Positions 1 to 6,375 of a stretch of 15,401 nucleotides of DNA are shown one piece after another. The first letter of the stretch is position 1, and each line of letters begins with the position of its first letter. Under the pieces are notes generated by a model that was given only the letters and a program-made list of their open reading frames with translations, was not told the DNA's origin and did not search any database. Both the position numbers and the translations under genes were made by a program. Location of the stretch: assembly GCA_030153045.1 (NCBI GenBank), contig JASLID010000133.1, positions 1 to 15,401 of the forward strand, written 5' to 3'. This DNA is from Flavobacterium sp. Lineage in GTDB: Bacteria; Bacteroidota; Bacteroidia; Flavobacteriales; Flavobacteriaceae.

Positions 1-1
1 G

Positions 2-1228
2 CAGGCAACGCTCTCCTCGACGAGCATCACCATCAGCGGGTCGTTCCTGTTGACCGCGCTTCCGGCGGTCTCGATGTTCATCGGCGGCCTGTCAGGCGCG
101 ACTCGGAACCTGGCGGTCTACGTTGACAGCACGGGCCATCTCGGTGCCGCCGACCAGGCTGGGTCTTCTATCCTGTCTTCGGCCACCCTCGCGGTCGGGC
201 AGACCCACACATGGGCGCTCACTATCAGCGGTACCACATGGACGCTGTACGCCAACGGCGCATCGGTGGCGACGGGGGCCCTGAGTGCGTGGGCGACAGG
301 GCTCTACACGCTGGCGTTGGGGTACGTCGTGCCATCTGCCGCGGGCGTGTTCTTGTCGTCCAGCCTCGTTGGGACTCTGGCCCATGTGGCGCTCTTCGCT
401 TCGGCGCTCAGTGGTGCGCGAGTCACGGCGCACTCGGATGCGATGCTGACCGGCCATGCGGGTGAGACCACCTCCGCGCGCATCGCGCGTTACGCCGGGT
501 ACGCCGGTCTGGAGTCCGGTGCAATCAATGCCGAGACGGGGCAGGTCACGGTGCAGCACATCGACACCACCGACAAGCAGGCTGTCGAGCTCATGCGGGT
601 CATTGAGACCACCGAGGGCGGGTTCCTGTTCGATAACCGCGACGGCGTGCTGACGTTCCAGAACCGGGGCCACCGTCTCACCGAGTCGGCGGTCTTCACC
701 CTCGACATGGCGCAGCAGATGGTTGAGTCGGACTACCAGCCGAAGCTCGACCGCAGCGCAGTCGCCAACGACATCACCGCTGCCGACGTCTCCGGTGCCT
801 ACACCGCGCACGTGGTCGACGCCCAGTCCAAGACCGACAACGGCGTGGCGACCCTGAATATCGAGACCGCCGCGCAGGACGACGACGAGCCGCTGTTCCA
901 GGTGGGCTGGGCGCTCTACAAGTACAAGGACTCGACGGTCCGCATTCCGACGCTGACGGTGGACTGTCTGGCGCAGGTCGGGAAGACACCGAACTGCGCG
1001 GCGGTGCTAGCAGCCAACATGGGCGACAAGGTCACGGTGAGCAATCGGCCCACGCAAGACACGGGCTCGAGCGCGTCATTCTTCATCGAGGGTTACACAC
1101 GCGTCTATGGCCCGGGCGAGCGGTGCGTGACGACCTTCAACGTCTCGTCTTCCTCTCCGGAAGACACGACCTACGTCTGTGGGGATGCGACCCGCGGCGT
1201 CATCGGGACCAACCCGATCGCGCTCTAG
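2..1228 (+). CDS. Minor tail protein with LamG-like domain (5' end outside window)
   Basis: The frame is open to the left edge, so the protein is truncated at its N-terminus; the TTG at 50 is only an internal codon. The first roughly 130 visible residues have the look of a concanavalin A/LamG jelly-roll, with a TWTLYANG strand-turn and an LALGYV strand followed by a Ser/Ala-rich closing segment. The rest (from about residue 145 after the TTG) resembles the C-terminal part of actinophage minor tail or hub proteins, with the pattern ETTEGGFLFDNRDGVLTFQNR. LamG domains on tail proteins usually bind surface glycans, so a role at the tail tip in host contact is inferred. It is followed by further tail genes on the same strand. 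Its TAG stop shares a CTAG tetranucleotide with the stop of the opposing gene. The family assignment is by recognition of pattern only. Confidence 0.75.
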   Translation, partial: QATLSSTSITISGSFLLTALPAVSMFIGGLSGATRNLAVYVDSTGHLGAADQAGSSILSSATLAVGQTHTWALTISGTTWTLYANGASVATGALSAWATGLYTLALGYVVPSAAGVFLSSSLVGTLAHVALFASALSGARVTAHSDAMLTGHAGETTSARIARYAGYAGLESGAINAETGQVTVQHIDTTDKQAVELMRVIETTEGGFLFDNRDGVLTFQNRGHRLTESAVFTLDMAQQMVESDYQPKLDRSAVANDITAADVSGAYTAHVVDAQSKTDNGVATLNIETAAQDDDEPLFQVGWALYKYKDSTVRIPTLTVDCLAQVGKTPNCAAVLAANMGDKVTVSNRPTQDTGSSASFFIEGYTRVYGPGERCVTTFNVSSSSPEDTTYVCGDATRGVIGTNPIAL

Positions 1229-1626
1229 GCGGTCCCGGTCAAGTAGGTCAGGGTCACCCGCAGTTTGCCCCGCTTGTGCCCGAACTCGACGAACGCTTTC
1301 CCTGCGGTCTGCGGGTCGTTGGTGCAGGTCGGGTACTGGCGAACCACCTGCCCCCGCGCGATCTGGCCGTGGACGGCGTGGTGCAGTCCGGCGGCGAACG
1401 CGTCGAGAGTGCGGCGGTTGACCCGGTGGCCGTTGGTGTCGAGGACCCGCTGAACGCGGCGCACGGGCATCCCGACATGAAGCGTGACGAACTCGCCGAA
1501 GGTGACGCAGTGCTGCTTGTCGCCGCCCTCATTGACGGGTTGTAGTCGTCCGGCCGCGTGCGCTGGTTGCACGAGCGGGATCACCACCGCCACAACAGCC
1601 GCCACCAAGAAGACCCTCACCCTCAT
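1225..1626 (-). CDS. Secreted small protein, BLIP/SmpA-like fold, probable lysogenic cargo
   Basis: From the ATG at 1626 the protein has 133 residues. It opens with a classical signal peptide: basic MRVR, a Val/Ala-rich hydrophobic core, and a likely cut after Ala-His-Ala near residue 24. The mature part has the layout of BLIP-like or SmpA/OmlA-like domains: an 'EF..LHVGM' segment, a 'V.RVLD..G.R' helix, then 'RQYPTC' and a 'FVEFGHKRGKL' strand pair. Two Cys residues could form a disulfide outside the membrane. An upstream ATG at 1656 is in frame but would place a basic stretch before the signal peptide. The gene runs against all neighbouring tail genes and overlaps the previous gene only in a shared CTAG. 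That setting is typical of morons expressed from a prophage, which is inference. No convincing ribosome binding site was seen. Confidence 0.7.
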   Translation of the reverse strand: MRVRVFLVAAVVAVVIPLVQPAHAAGRLQPVNEGGDKQHCVTFGEFVTLHVGMPVRRVQRVLDTNGHRVNRRTLDAFAAGLHHAVHGQIARGQVVRQYPTCTNDPQTAGKAFVEFGHKRGKLRVTLTYLTGTA

Positions 1627-1676
1627 CAAGGTACGCCTGCCCACCCCCGGCGCCATAGCCCGAACGGAGGATTGCT

Positions 1677-2183
1677 GTGACTGTCAAGACCGGCAGCGTC
1701 CCGACCATCGCCTCGGGCGACACGACCACCGTCCCCACCAATCTCGCCGAGTACCGCGACTTCCTGAAGGCGCTCACCGAGGCATGGACGTCCTACACAC
1801 CCGCGTGGACCAGCACCGGTACCGCCCCCGCGATCGGCAACGGCACACTGGCTGGCGGCTACCTGCAAGCCAACAAGCTCGTCGCGTTCCGACTCCTCCT
1901 CATAGTCGGGTCGACGACGACTTGGGGCACAGGGGTCCTGATGTTGAGTCTGCCTGTGGCGCCGAAGGCGAGTGTCGGGATCTGGACGTGGAAGGGTGTG
2001 GCGGTCGACGCCTCGGTGGCGCAGTACGAGTGGAACCTGCAATATGCAGGCTCGGGGTCGACAGGGCTGATGCTCTACCCGAACACCGGTACCAACGCTC
2101 TGGCGTCGGTCTCAGGGACAACGCCGTGGACGCCGAACTCGGGTGACACGTACCAGGTCCAGGGCTTCTACGAGGCCGCCTGA
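1677..2183 (+). CDS. Small tail-tip / minor structural protein
   Basis: 168 residues from a GTG start preceded by a good Shine-Dalgarno (GGAGGA at 1666-1671, 5-nt spacing). The protein is rich in Thr, Ser, Gly and aromatic residues and mostly predicted-beta in appearance. Its start, 'VPTIASGDTTTVPTNLAEYRDFLKALTEAW', is typical of a short helical collar before a beta-sandwich. The middle has the 'GNGTLAGGYLQANKLVAFRLLL' pattern found in small actinophage tail proteins that sit next to the fibre gene. No enzymatic motif is visible. Its TGA overlaps the ATG of the tail-fibre gene by one base, so the two are probably translated together and act in the same tail-tip structure. The exact role is unknown. 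Confidence 0.75.
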   Translation: MTVKTGSVPTIASGDTTTVPTNLAEYRDFLKALTEAWTSYTPAWTSTGTAPAIGNGTLAGGYLQANKLVAFRLLLIVGSTTTWGTGVLMLSLPVAPKASVGIWTWKGVAVDASVAQYEWNLQYAGSGSTGLMLYPNTGTNALASVSGTTPWTPNSGDTYQVQGFYEAA

Positions 2184-3511
2184 TGCCTGACTGGGGAGCG
2201 AAAGCGCCGTGGGTGCCACTGGGTAGCCGCACCGCCGTGTCGTCGTCCTCGACGTCTTCCACGGGTGGCGGTGGTGTGACCACGCTGGCCGCGCTGACCG
2301 ACGTGGACACGACCGGGGTGGCGGACAACGACTCGCTGACCTACGACCAGGCGTCGGGCAAGTGGGTGCCGGAGGCGCGGCAGCCTCTCGACTCCGACCT
2401 CACTGCGATCGCGGCGCTGTCCCCCTCCAACGACGACGTCCTCCAGCGCAAGGCTGGCTCGTGGGTCAACCGGACGATTGCGCAGCTGAAGACGGACCTC
2501 GCGATCATGGTGGCGGACATCTCCGACTTCGCCTCCTCGGTGGCCTCGGCGATTACCACCGAGCGCACGGCGGTCGCGACGTACACCAACAAGGACCTGA
2601 CCGCTGGCACCAACACGTTCCCGACGTTCAACCAGAACACCACAGGCTCCGCAGCGACCCTGACGACCTCGCGGACCATCGGCACGCTGACCGGGGACGT
2701 GACCTCGGCGGGTAGCGGCTTCAACGGGTCGGCGAACAACAGCAACGCGGCGACGTTGGCGACGGTGAACTCCAACGTGGGGTCGTTCGGGTCGGCGTCG
2801 TCGGTGGCGACGTTCACGGTCAACGGCAAGGGGCTGACGACGGCGGCGGGGTCGACGTCGATCCAGATCGCCGAGTCGCAGGTGACGAACCTCGTCACGG
2901 ACCTCGCAGCGAAGCAGCCGCTCGACTCTGACCTGACGGCTATCGCGGCGCTGTCCACGACGTCCTACGGTCGATCGCTGCTGACGCTGGCGAACACGGC
3001 GGCGCTACAGGTTGCGGTGGGTGGCGCGTCGGACACGGTGGCGGGACTGGTGGAGTTCGCCACCGACGCGGAGACCATCACCGGCACCGACGCTGCCCGG
3101 GGTGTGACGCCGCACGGGTTGACGGCGGCGCTCAACGCTCGGCCACCCTCGATGGGCCTGCACTACAAGTGGAACGGCACCACCACCGACACCTACTCCG
3201 ACCCCGGCACCGGCAAGATTCTGTATGGGGACGACGGCCTCATCGCGATCAGTTGCACCGACGCCGACTCCCACGACCTGTCGGGGTACATCGGCGGTCT
3301 GGACACCCTCCCCGGTACGGGGCGGGGTTCGGTGACGATCCGCGGTGCGGGCGGTGCGGTCTGGATTAGCAACGTCAATGGGTCGGCGGACCCCGGTAGC
3401 GCCGCGTGGCAGCAGATCGTGACAGACGGTACCGCCATCTCCAACTCGTCCAACCCGTTGACCATCTTCGCCAACAACGAGGACGTGTACGTCCAACTCG
3501 CCATCGGCTGA
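2183..3511 (+). CDS. Modular tail fibre / receptor-binding protein
   Basis: 442 residues starting at the ATG that overlaps the preceding stop. After a Ser/Gly linker (about 19-31) comes 'LAALTDVDTTGVADNDSLTYDQASGKWVP', a module common at the N-terminal side of phage tail fibres. The element QPLDSDLTAIAALS occurs twice, at about 67-80 and 245-258, as expected of duplicated fibre modules. Between them lies a Thr/Ser/Asn-rich repeat region (about 140-235). The C-terminal 120 residues (from about 323) are a different, mostly beta domain ending in 'NNEDVYVQLAIG' and could be the receptor-binding head. The two repeat copies differ at synonymous sites, so the motif is kept by selection and is not a recent duplication. 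No chaperone or assembly gene directly follows; a non-coding gap does. Confidence 0.85.
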   Translation: MPDWGAKAPWVPLGSRTAVSSSSTSSTGGGGVTTLAALTDVDTTGVADNDSLTYDQASGKWVPEARQPLDSDLTAIAALSPSNDDVLQRKAGSWVNRTIAQLKTDLAIMVADISDFASSVASAITTERTAVATYTNKDLTAGTNTFPTFNQNTTGSAATLTTSRTIGTLTGDVTSAGSGFNGSANNSNAATLATVNSNVGSFGSASSVATFTVNGKGLTTAAGSTSIQIAESQVTNLVTDLAAKQPLDSDLTAIAALSTTSYGRSLLTLANTAALQVAVGGASDTVAGLVEFATDAETITGTDAARGVTPHGLTAALNARPPSMGLHYKWNGTTTDTYSDPGTGKILYGDDGLIAISCTDADSHDLSGYIGGLDTLPGTGRGSVTIRGAGGAVWISNVNGSADPGSAAWQQIVTDGTAISNSSNPLTIFANNEDVYVQLAIG

Positions 3512-3788
3512 CGCGGTCGCCGGGGTGGCACTTCGGAAACCACCGCCGACGCCGCGCCATTACCGTCCAGCACGACCGCTCTCAGGGGGAGAGAGGCGGG
3601 CACCGCCGGGAGTGGCGGTGCCCTGACCGCTCGGGATTCCGACTCACCGGACCCGAACGGCTAGTTAGCAAGGAGACCGCTGGGGGGCGGTCAGATACAT
3701 AGCCCGATCAGGGCATTGACACGGCGCTGGGGGGCGACACGGGTCATTGCACATCACGCGCCACGACATGCCGAGGGAGACGTGCATC
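3512..3788. other. Intergenic region between tail and lysis modules
   Basis: No open frame here has the codon pattern of its neighbours. The stretch holds the hairpin at 3598-3623 and a smaller hairpin (GACCGC at 3675-3680 with GCGGTC at 3687-3692). An isolated perfect -35-like TTGACA lies at 3716-3721, but I see no matching -10 at 16-18 bp. It probably ends the tail transcript and leads into the lysis genes. Confidence 0.5.
3598..3623 (+). terminator. Terminator-like hairpin after the tail genes
   Basis: A perfect 10-bp stem, GGGCACCGCC (3598-3607) with GGCGGTGCCC (3614-3623), closes a 6-nt loop. It lies 87 nt after the tail-fibre stop. There is no U-tract, as is common for terminators in GC-rich actinobacteria, so it may slow or end transcription or be an mRNA-processing structure. 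Confidence 0.55.
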
Positions 3789-4037
3789 GTGACACACCCC
3801 GAGCAGGACCCGGGTCAGAAGCCCCCCGAAGACGACCACGGGCAGCCCATCGCGCCTCGTCCCACCACACTCCTCGCCGGACTCATCATCGCCGGGGTGC
3901 TGATTTACAACTTGAGCCTCGACGCCGGGAGCGAGACCTACAACGGCGCCTACCTCACCTACGGGCTCGCCGTGGGGCTCTGCGGCGTCCTCGGGTTCGA
4001 CCTATCACGGTACTGGCCGGGAGGCCGAGGCAAATGA
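3789..4037 (+). CDS. Small two-helix membrane protein, lysis module
   Basis: The GTG at 3789 is chosen because GAGGGAGA (3773-3780) lies 8 nt before it; in-frame ATGs at 3747 and 3768 lack such a site. The 82-residue product has a charged, Pro-rich N-terminus of about 25 residues. Two hydrophobic segments follow, about residues 27-45 ('LLAGLIIAGVLIYNL') and 55-72 ('LTYGLAVGLCGVLGF'), then a short basic tail. Two membrane spans just upstream of the endolysin are the usual plan of a holin or accessory holin, but another holin-like gene occurs at 7740. Its ATGA stop/start overlap with the next gene indicates coupled translation. The role in lysis is inferred from position and topology only. Confidence 0.65.
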   Translation: MTHPEQDPGQKPPEDDHGQPIAPRPTTLLAGLIIAGVLIYNLSLDAGSETYNGAYLTYGLAVGLCGVLGFDLSRYWPGGRGK

Positions 4038-4141
4038 CCGTTGAACTGATGCCGCTGTTCACCTGCGGGTCCGTCGGCTTCCTCCTCGGGTTCTTCGCTG
4101 GACGCGTCCACCACCACCACCGCTCGGGAGGTCTTCGGTGA
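4034..4141 (+). CDS. 35-residue single-span membrane peptide
   Basis: The ATG overlaps the preceding stop by 4 bp (ATGA) and the TGA overlaps the next GTG by 4 bp, so the frame fits exactly between two genes. The peptide has one hydrophobic segment (about residues 7-23, 'PLFTCGSVGFLLGFFAG') followed by a His/Arg-rich tail with four consecutive His. Position and shape suggest a small lysis-module or membrane accessory protein; function is unknown. It is supported mainly by the exact overlaps and the G/C-rich third codon positions. Confidence 0.6.
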   Translation: MTVELMPLFTCGSVGFLLGFFAGRVHHHHRSGGLR

Positions 4142-4530
4142 ACAGGCTCGACGAACGACTCATGGCCTCGGTGGTCTACCGCCGGGTCGCGCCGCTGCTC
4201 ATCGTGGCCGCCCTCGTCCTCGCCATCGCGGCGTCGGCGGGGACCTACTTCAACGGCCGCGCCGACGCCCGCCGCAACAACGAGCAGGCCGCGACCAACC
4301 AGGCCAACGCGGTGACGAGCTGCCAGAACGCCAACGAGTCCCGCGAGGCGTCACGGACGCTGTGGTTCTTCGTGGTCGACCTGGCCTCCAAGGGGGCGCC
4401 GCCGGAGCGGGCCGCCTATCTCGAGAAGGTCCGCGAGTGGATCGGCGAGGTGTACCAGCCGCACGACTGCACCGACCTGTCCAAGAAGTATCCGCTCCCG
4501 CCGCCGCCCGCGATCCCGGCGGACTCGTGA
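4138..4530 (+). CDS. Bitopic membrane protein of the lysis module
   Basis: 130 residues from a GTG overlapping the previous stop. An N-terminal basic stretch is followed by one strong membrane span (about 18-36, 'VAPLLIVAALVLAIAASAG'). A polar, probably extracytoplasmic domain follows with two Cys residues (in 'TSCQNAN' and 'PHDCTD') that could form a disulfide, an Arg/Glu-rich helical segment, and a Pro-rich end. Proteins with this layout commonly sit just before the endolysin in actinophages and are annotated as membrane or holin-like proteins. A spanin-like or anti-holin-like job is possible but not shown. The stop overlaps the endolysin GTG. Confidence 0.65.
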   Translation: MNRLDERLMASVVYRRVAPLLIVAALVLAIAASAGTYFNGRADARRNNEQAATNQANAVTSCQNANESREASRTLWFFVVDLASKGAPPERAAYLEKVREWIGEVYQPHDCTDLSKKYPLPPPPAIPADS

Positions 4531-5126
4531 CCGACACCGTCCGCCCCCGCTGCGTCGACACCTCGGGCCGCGCGGTCCTCGCCACCGACTACATGTGGGA
4601 GTGGTGGCTGGCGTTCTGCGACGACCTGGGCTGGACCCCGACGATCGTGCAGGGCGCCTACATGTCCCAGGTCCCCGGCGGTGGTGCTGCGGACTCGGCG
4701 GGCTACCACGACCTCGGCGGCTGCTTCGACCTGCGCACCTGGGACCTGACGCCCGTGCAGTCGGCCACCCTGGTCCGCGCGTTGCGGCGGTGGGGTGCTG
4801 CTGCGTGGCGGCGGGACCACGACCACGGCGGGTTCGACCCGCACCTGCACTTCGTCCTTGGCACGGATCTGCCGCTCGCGCCGGGTGCGGCGGCCCAGTG
4901 GCGCGACTACATCGACGGCGGCGACGGCATCGGCGGTCGCGACTACGAGCACCGGCCCAACCCGCTGGTCCTGACACCCCCGGAGGAAACCGTGAAGCCT
5001 GAGGACATCGAGGCGATCGCCAAGCGGGCCGCCGAGCTCGTGTGGGCGCAGCCGATCGGCAAGGACAAGACGCCGGCCGCGAAGGTGCTGGGGGCGGTCA
5101 AGACGTGGCTGGCGAGGCAGTCGTGA
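4527..5126 (+). CDS. Endolysin, peptidase M15-like (D-Ala-D-Ala carboxypeptidase type)
   Basis: The GTG at 4527 overlaps the previous stop by 4 bp; the frame is open further upstream but that part overlaps the preceding gene. The 199-residue protein carries the two zinc-site signatures of M15/LAS peptidases: His61-x6-Asp68 in 'YHDLGGCFDLR', and 'PHLHF' with His106 and His108. A charged 'RDHDHGGFD' stretch before the second site may supply the catalytic acid. It should cut peptide bonds in peptidoglycan stem peptides, and being without a signal peptide it needs a holin to reach the wall. The last 45 residues (about 155-199, 'KPEDIEAIAKRAAELVW') form an Ala-rich helical tail, as in many actinophage lysins, perhaps for wall binding or assembly. 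Neighbouring small membrane proteins fit a lysis cassette. Confidence 0.82.
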   Translation: MTDTVRPRCVDTSGRAVLATDYMWEWWLAFCDDLGWTPTIVQGAYMSQVPGGGAADSAGYHDLGGCFDLRTWDLTPVQSATLVRALRRWGAAAWRRDHDHGGFDPHLHFVLGTDLPLAPGAAAQWRDYIDGGDGIGGRDYEHRPNPLVLTPPEETVKPEDIEAIAKRAAELVWAQPIGKDKTPAAKVLGAVKTWLARQS

Positions 5127-5383
5127 AGTGCCCCGAGTGTGGCAGTCCGGACGCCGTGTACCAGTCAATGAGCGGCGGTCGTGAAGGGTACTGCCCTCGT
5201 TGCGACGACCAGTTCCCATTGGACGCGTCTGCGGCGGATGCGCCGCGAGCCGTCTTGCTCCAGACCGCCGAAGGTCGTGACCAGCTGCGGGCGGACATGG
5301 CGCGACACCTTCACACGGTCCACGTCGGGCGGTGTAACTCGCGCTGCGAGGGTGACACCCACTATCTGAAGGCGAGCGAGTGA
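5123..5383 (+). CDS. Small zinc-ribbon protein
   Basis: 86 residues from the GTG overlapping the endolysin stop. The N-terminus has two CxxC knuckles, 'CPECG' and 'CPRCD', spaced about 17 residues apart: a typical zinc ribbon. The second half holds His and Cys residues ('HLHTVHVGRCNSRC') that may form another metal site. Function is unknown; possibilities are nucleic-acid binding or protein contact. It is the first of three very small genes that close this plus-strand run before the opposing cassette begins. Confidence 0.65.
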   Translation: MKCPECGSPDAVYQSMSGGREGYCPRCDDQFPLDASAADAPRAVLLQTAEGRDQLRADMARHLHTVHVGRCNSRCEGDTHYLKASE

Positions 5384-5457
5384 CCGCCGCCAAGCCCGTC
5401 TACGTCGTCGCCGTCAGCACCGCCCCCCACGTGCGCTGGCGGTGGACCCGTGCCTAG
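5380..5457 (+). CDS. Possible 25-residue peptide
   Basis: A 26-codon frame begins at the GTG that overlaps the previous stop (GTGA) and ends inside the start of the following small frame. The peptide is hydrophobic in the middle and ends in a Trp/Arg-rich 'RWRWTR'. Only the overlap pattern and codon bias support it. It could instead be spacer for the next gene. Confidence 0.35.
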   Translation: MTAAKPVYVVAVSTAPHVRWRWTRA

Positions 5458-5578
5458 GCCGCTCGCCTTCCTCGTGCTGGCGGTGGCCGCCGCACCCCTC
5501 GTCTACGCCGCCGCGGTCGTGGTGACGTGCCGCTGGTACGAGCGCGTGTGGCTGCCGCGGATCGCTGGGGAGGACTAG
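5450..5578 (+). CDS. 42-residue single-span membrane peptide
   Basis: The GTG at 5450 overlaps the end of the preceding small frame. The peptide has one long hydrophobic segment (about residues 5-26, rich in Ala, Val and Leu), then 'CRWYERVWLPR' and an acidic end. It looks like a small membrane protein, possibly a lysis accessory, but no family is recognised. Its TAG stop lies in the same CTAG tetranucleotide as the stop of the minus-strand ribbon-helix-helix gene, so the convergent genes meet with no spacer. Confidence 0.5.
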   Translation: MPRPLAFLVLAVAAAPLVYAAAVVVTCRWYERVWLPRIAGED

Positions 5579-5745
5579 GCGCGCTTGACGTAGCGCTCCA
5601 AGGCCTTCCGCAGCACGTCGGTCAGCGTCTCGTCCTTCTCGTCGGCCTTCGCCTTGGCCGCAGCCCACAACTCGTCGGGACACCGGAACGAGTGCATCGG
5701 CGTCTTCGGGGCGTTGGGCACACGGCGCAGCGTAGTGGGTGTCAT
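5575..5745 (-). CDS. Ribbon-helix-helix DNA-binding protein (CopG/Arc-like)
   Basis: 56 residues from the ATG at 5745, which has GAGGT a few bases upstream and overlaps the preceding gene's stop by 4 bp. After a basic N-terminus, 'MHSFRCPDELWAAAKAKADEKDETLTDVLRKALERYVKRA' fits the beta-strand/helix/helix plan of ribbon-helix-helix proteins: strand at about 17-22, first helix 23-36, second helix 41-55. Such proteins bind DNA as dimers, often on tandem short sites, as autorepressors or antitoxins. It is the last gene of a four-gene minus-strand run that begins at 6345. The iterated sites at 6314-6375 upstream of that run are natural candidates for its operator; this is inference. No toxin partner is evident. 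Confidence 0.8.
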   Translation of the reverse strand: MTPTTLRRVPNAPKTPMHSFRCPDELWAAAKAKADEKDETLTDVLRKALERYVKRA

Positions 5746-5900
5746 GACGTTACCTCGCACTCGTGGTCGGGCGGCCAGACTGGCTCGGGACCGGAGTGAT
5801 GTTCGGCCCAGCAGTCGAAGTGAAGCGTGTTCGGGTCGGTCTCCGTCTTGCGCAGAAGGCGGCCGCAGCAGCGGCAAGACGTGCTTGTGAGCGCGCTCAT
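5742..5900 (-). CDS. Small Cys-rich protein (putative zinc binding)
   Basis: 52 residues from the ATG at 5900, overlapping the stop of the upstream gene by 4 bp; its own stop overlaps the ribbon-helix-helix start. It carries 'CRCCGRLL' near the start and 'HFDCWAEHH' in the middle, enough Cys and His for one zinc site, with a Pro/acid-rich end. No family is recognised. Exact gene-to-gene overlaps on both sides support it as a real gene of the 6345-5575 cassette. Confidence 0.6.
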   Translation of the reverse strand: MSALTSTSCRCCGRLLRKTETDPNTLHFDCWAEHHSGPEPVWPPDHECEVTS

Positions 5901-6106
5901 GGCACCTGCGGAATGTCTCGTTCGTCGGGCGGCTGAAAGGTGCCCGCCAGCGTGAGTGGGCACTCGCATCCGTTCGGGCCTTGTGGCATGCCGTCGACGT
6001 CGTACTTCCACCCATAGAGGCAGCCGAGTGCGACAGCGTGAACGCCGAGCACATGACCACACCCAGGACAGTCCAGTGAGTGCTCTCGCGGCGGCTCGGT
6101 GCTCAC
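5897..6106 (-). CDS. Small zinc-knuckle protein
   Basis: 69 residues from the GTG at 6106, which overlaps the stop of the preceding gene (GTGA). An N-terminal 'LDCPGCGHVLGVH' knuckle is followed by 'NGCEC', giving a plausible four-Cys metal site. The rest contains 'LYGWKYDVDG'. The frame is open further upstream, but that part lies inside the neighbouring gene. Function is unknown. Confidence 0.6.
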   Translation of the reverse strand: MSTEPPREHSLDCPGCGHVLGVHAVALGCLYGWKYDVDGMPQGPNGCECPLTLAGTFQPPDERDIPQVP

Positions 6107-6345
6107 CAGCGACACCCCTCGATAGGCTCTTGGATGGCGGCGGTCGCTCGGTCGAGCATCGCGCCCCACTGGTCGGAGTCGAAGAACCCGGAGACCTGGC
6201 CCATCAAGTAGGCATAGAACTCTCGGCGCTGGTCCGCGCCCATACCCCGCGTGCTCCTGTAGAGGGCCTCCTCGTTGCACAAGGCATCCTCACCGTTCCA
6301 CCTAGATTGCGCCACTGTCATAGCACCGAGACTAGCAGGTGTCAT
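6103..6345 (-). CDS. Hypothetical protein, first gene of the minus-strand cassette
   Basis: 80 residues from the ATG at 6345, or 72 from the ATG at 6321. Both ATGs fall inside copies of the same 14-bp repeat, and each has a -10-like hexamer just upstream (TAGCGT 6 nt before the first, TAGTCT 7 nt before the second). Either could give a leaderless transcript. The product is mainly helical, acidic in its second half ('QVSGFFDSDQWGAMLDRATAAIQEP') and has two Cys. No family is recognised. Three further genes follow with 4-bp overlaps, the last a ribbon-helix-helix protein, so this promoter probably drives the whole set. Confidence 0.65.
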   Translation of the reverse strand: MTPASLGAMTVAQSRWNGEDALCNEEALYRSTRGMGADQRREFYAYLMGQVSGFFDSDQWGAMLDRATAAIQEPIEGCRW

Positions 6346-6375
6346 AGCACCACGCTAGACTGGTGTCATGACACC
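6314..6375. promoter_or_regulatory. Triple 14-bp operator-like repeat with symmetric divergent leaderless promoters
   Basis: Three copies of GGTGTCATRRCACC lie at 6314-6327 (first two bases differ), 6338-6351 and 6362-6375, exactly 24 bp apart. The third is a perfect palindrome. The two divergent ATGs (6345 minus, 6368 plus) sit inside copies two and three and are symmetric about the CTAG at 6355-6358. That CTAG lies within both -10-like hexamers: TAGACT (6356-6361) for the plus side and TAGCGT (6357-6352) for the minus side, each 6 nt from its ATG. No good -35 is seen on either side. Confidence 0.7.

Noticed and set aside
92..811. Long minus-strand frame opposite the tail gene
   Set aside because: It is the antisense shadow of a G/C-ending gene; the Arg-rich composition has no domain features and there is no ribosome site.
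2341..2958. 205-codon minus-strand frame inside the tail-fibre gene
   Set aside because: It mirrors the repeat-rich fibre frame and its Val/Ala-rich product is the expected complement of that gene's Asp/Ser/Thr codons.
3716..3721. TTGACA as a strong promoter for the lysis genes
   Set aside because: The -35 match is perfect, but no TANNNT -10 lies at 16-18 bp, so it was kept only as a remark.
4416..5393. 325-codon minus-strand frame opposite the endolysin
   Set aside because: The plus strand clearly encodes the lysis genes with motifs and overlaps; the antisense product is low-complexity Arg/Gly/Val.
5575..5745. Ribbon-helix-helix protein as the antitoxin of a toxin-antitoxin pair
   Set aside because: Neighbouring genes in the cassette are Cys-rich or acidic small proteins without RelE, HicA, MazF or PIN-type motifs, so no toxin can be named.
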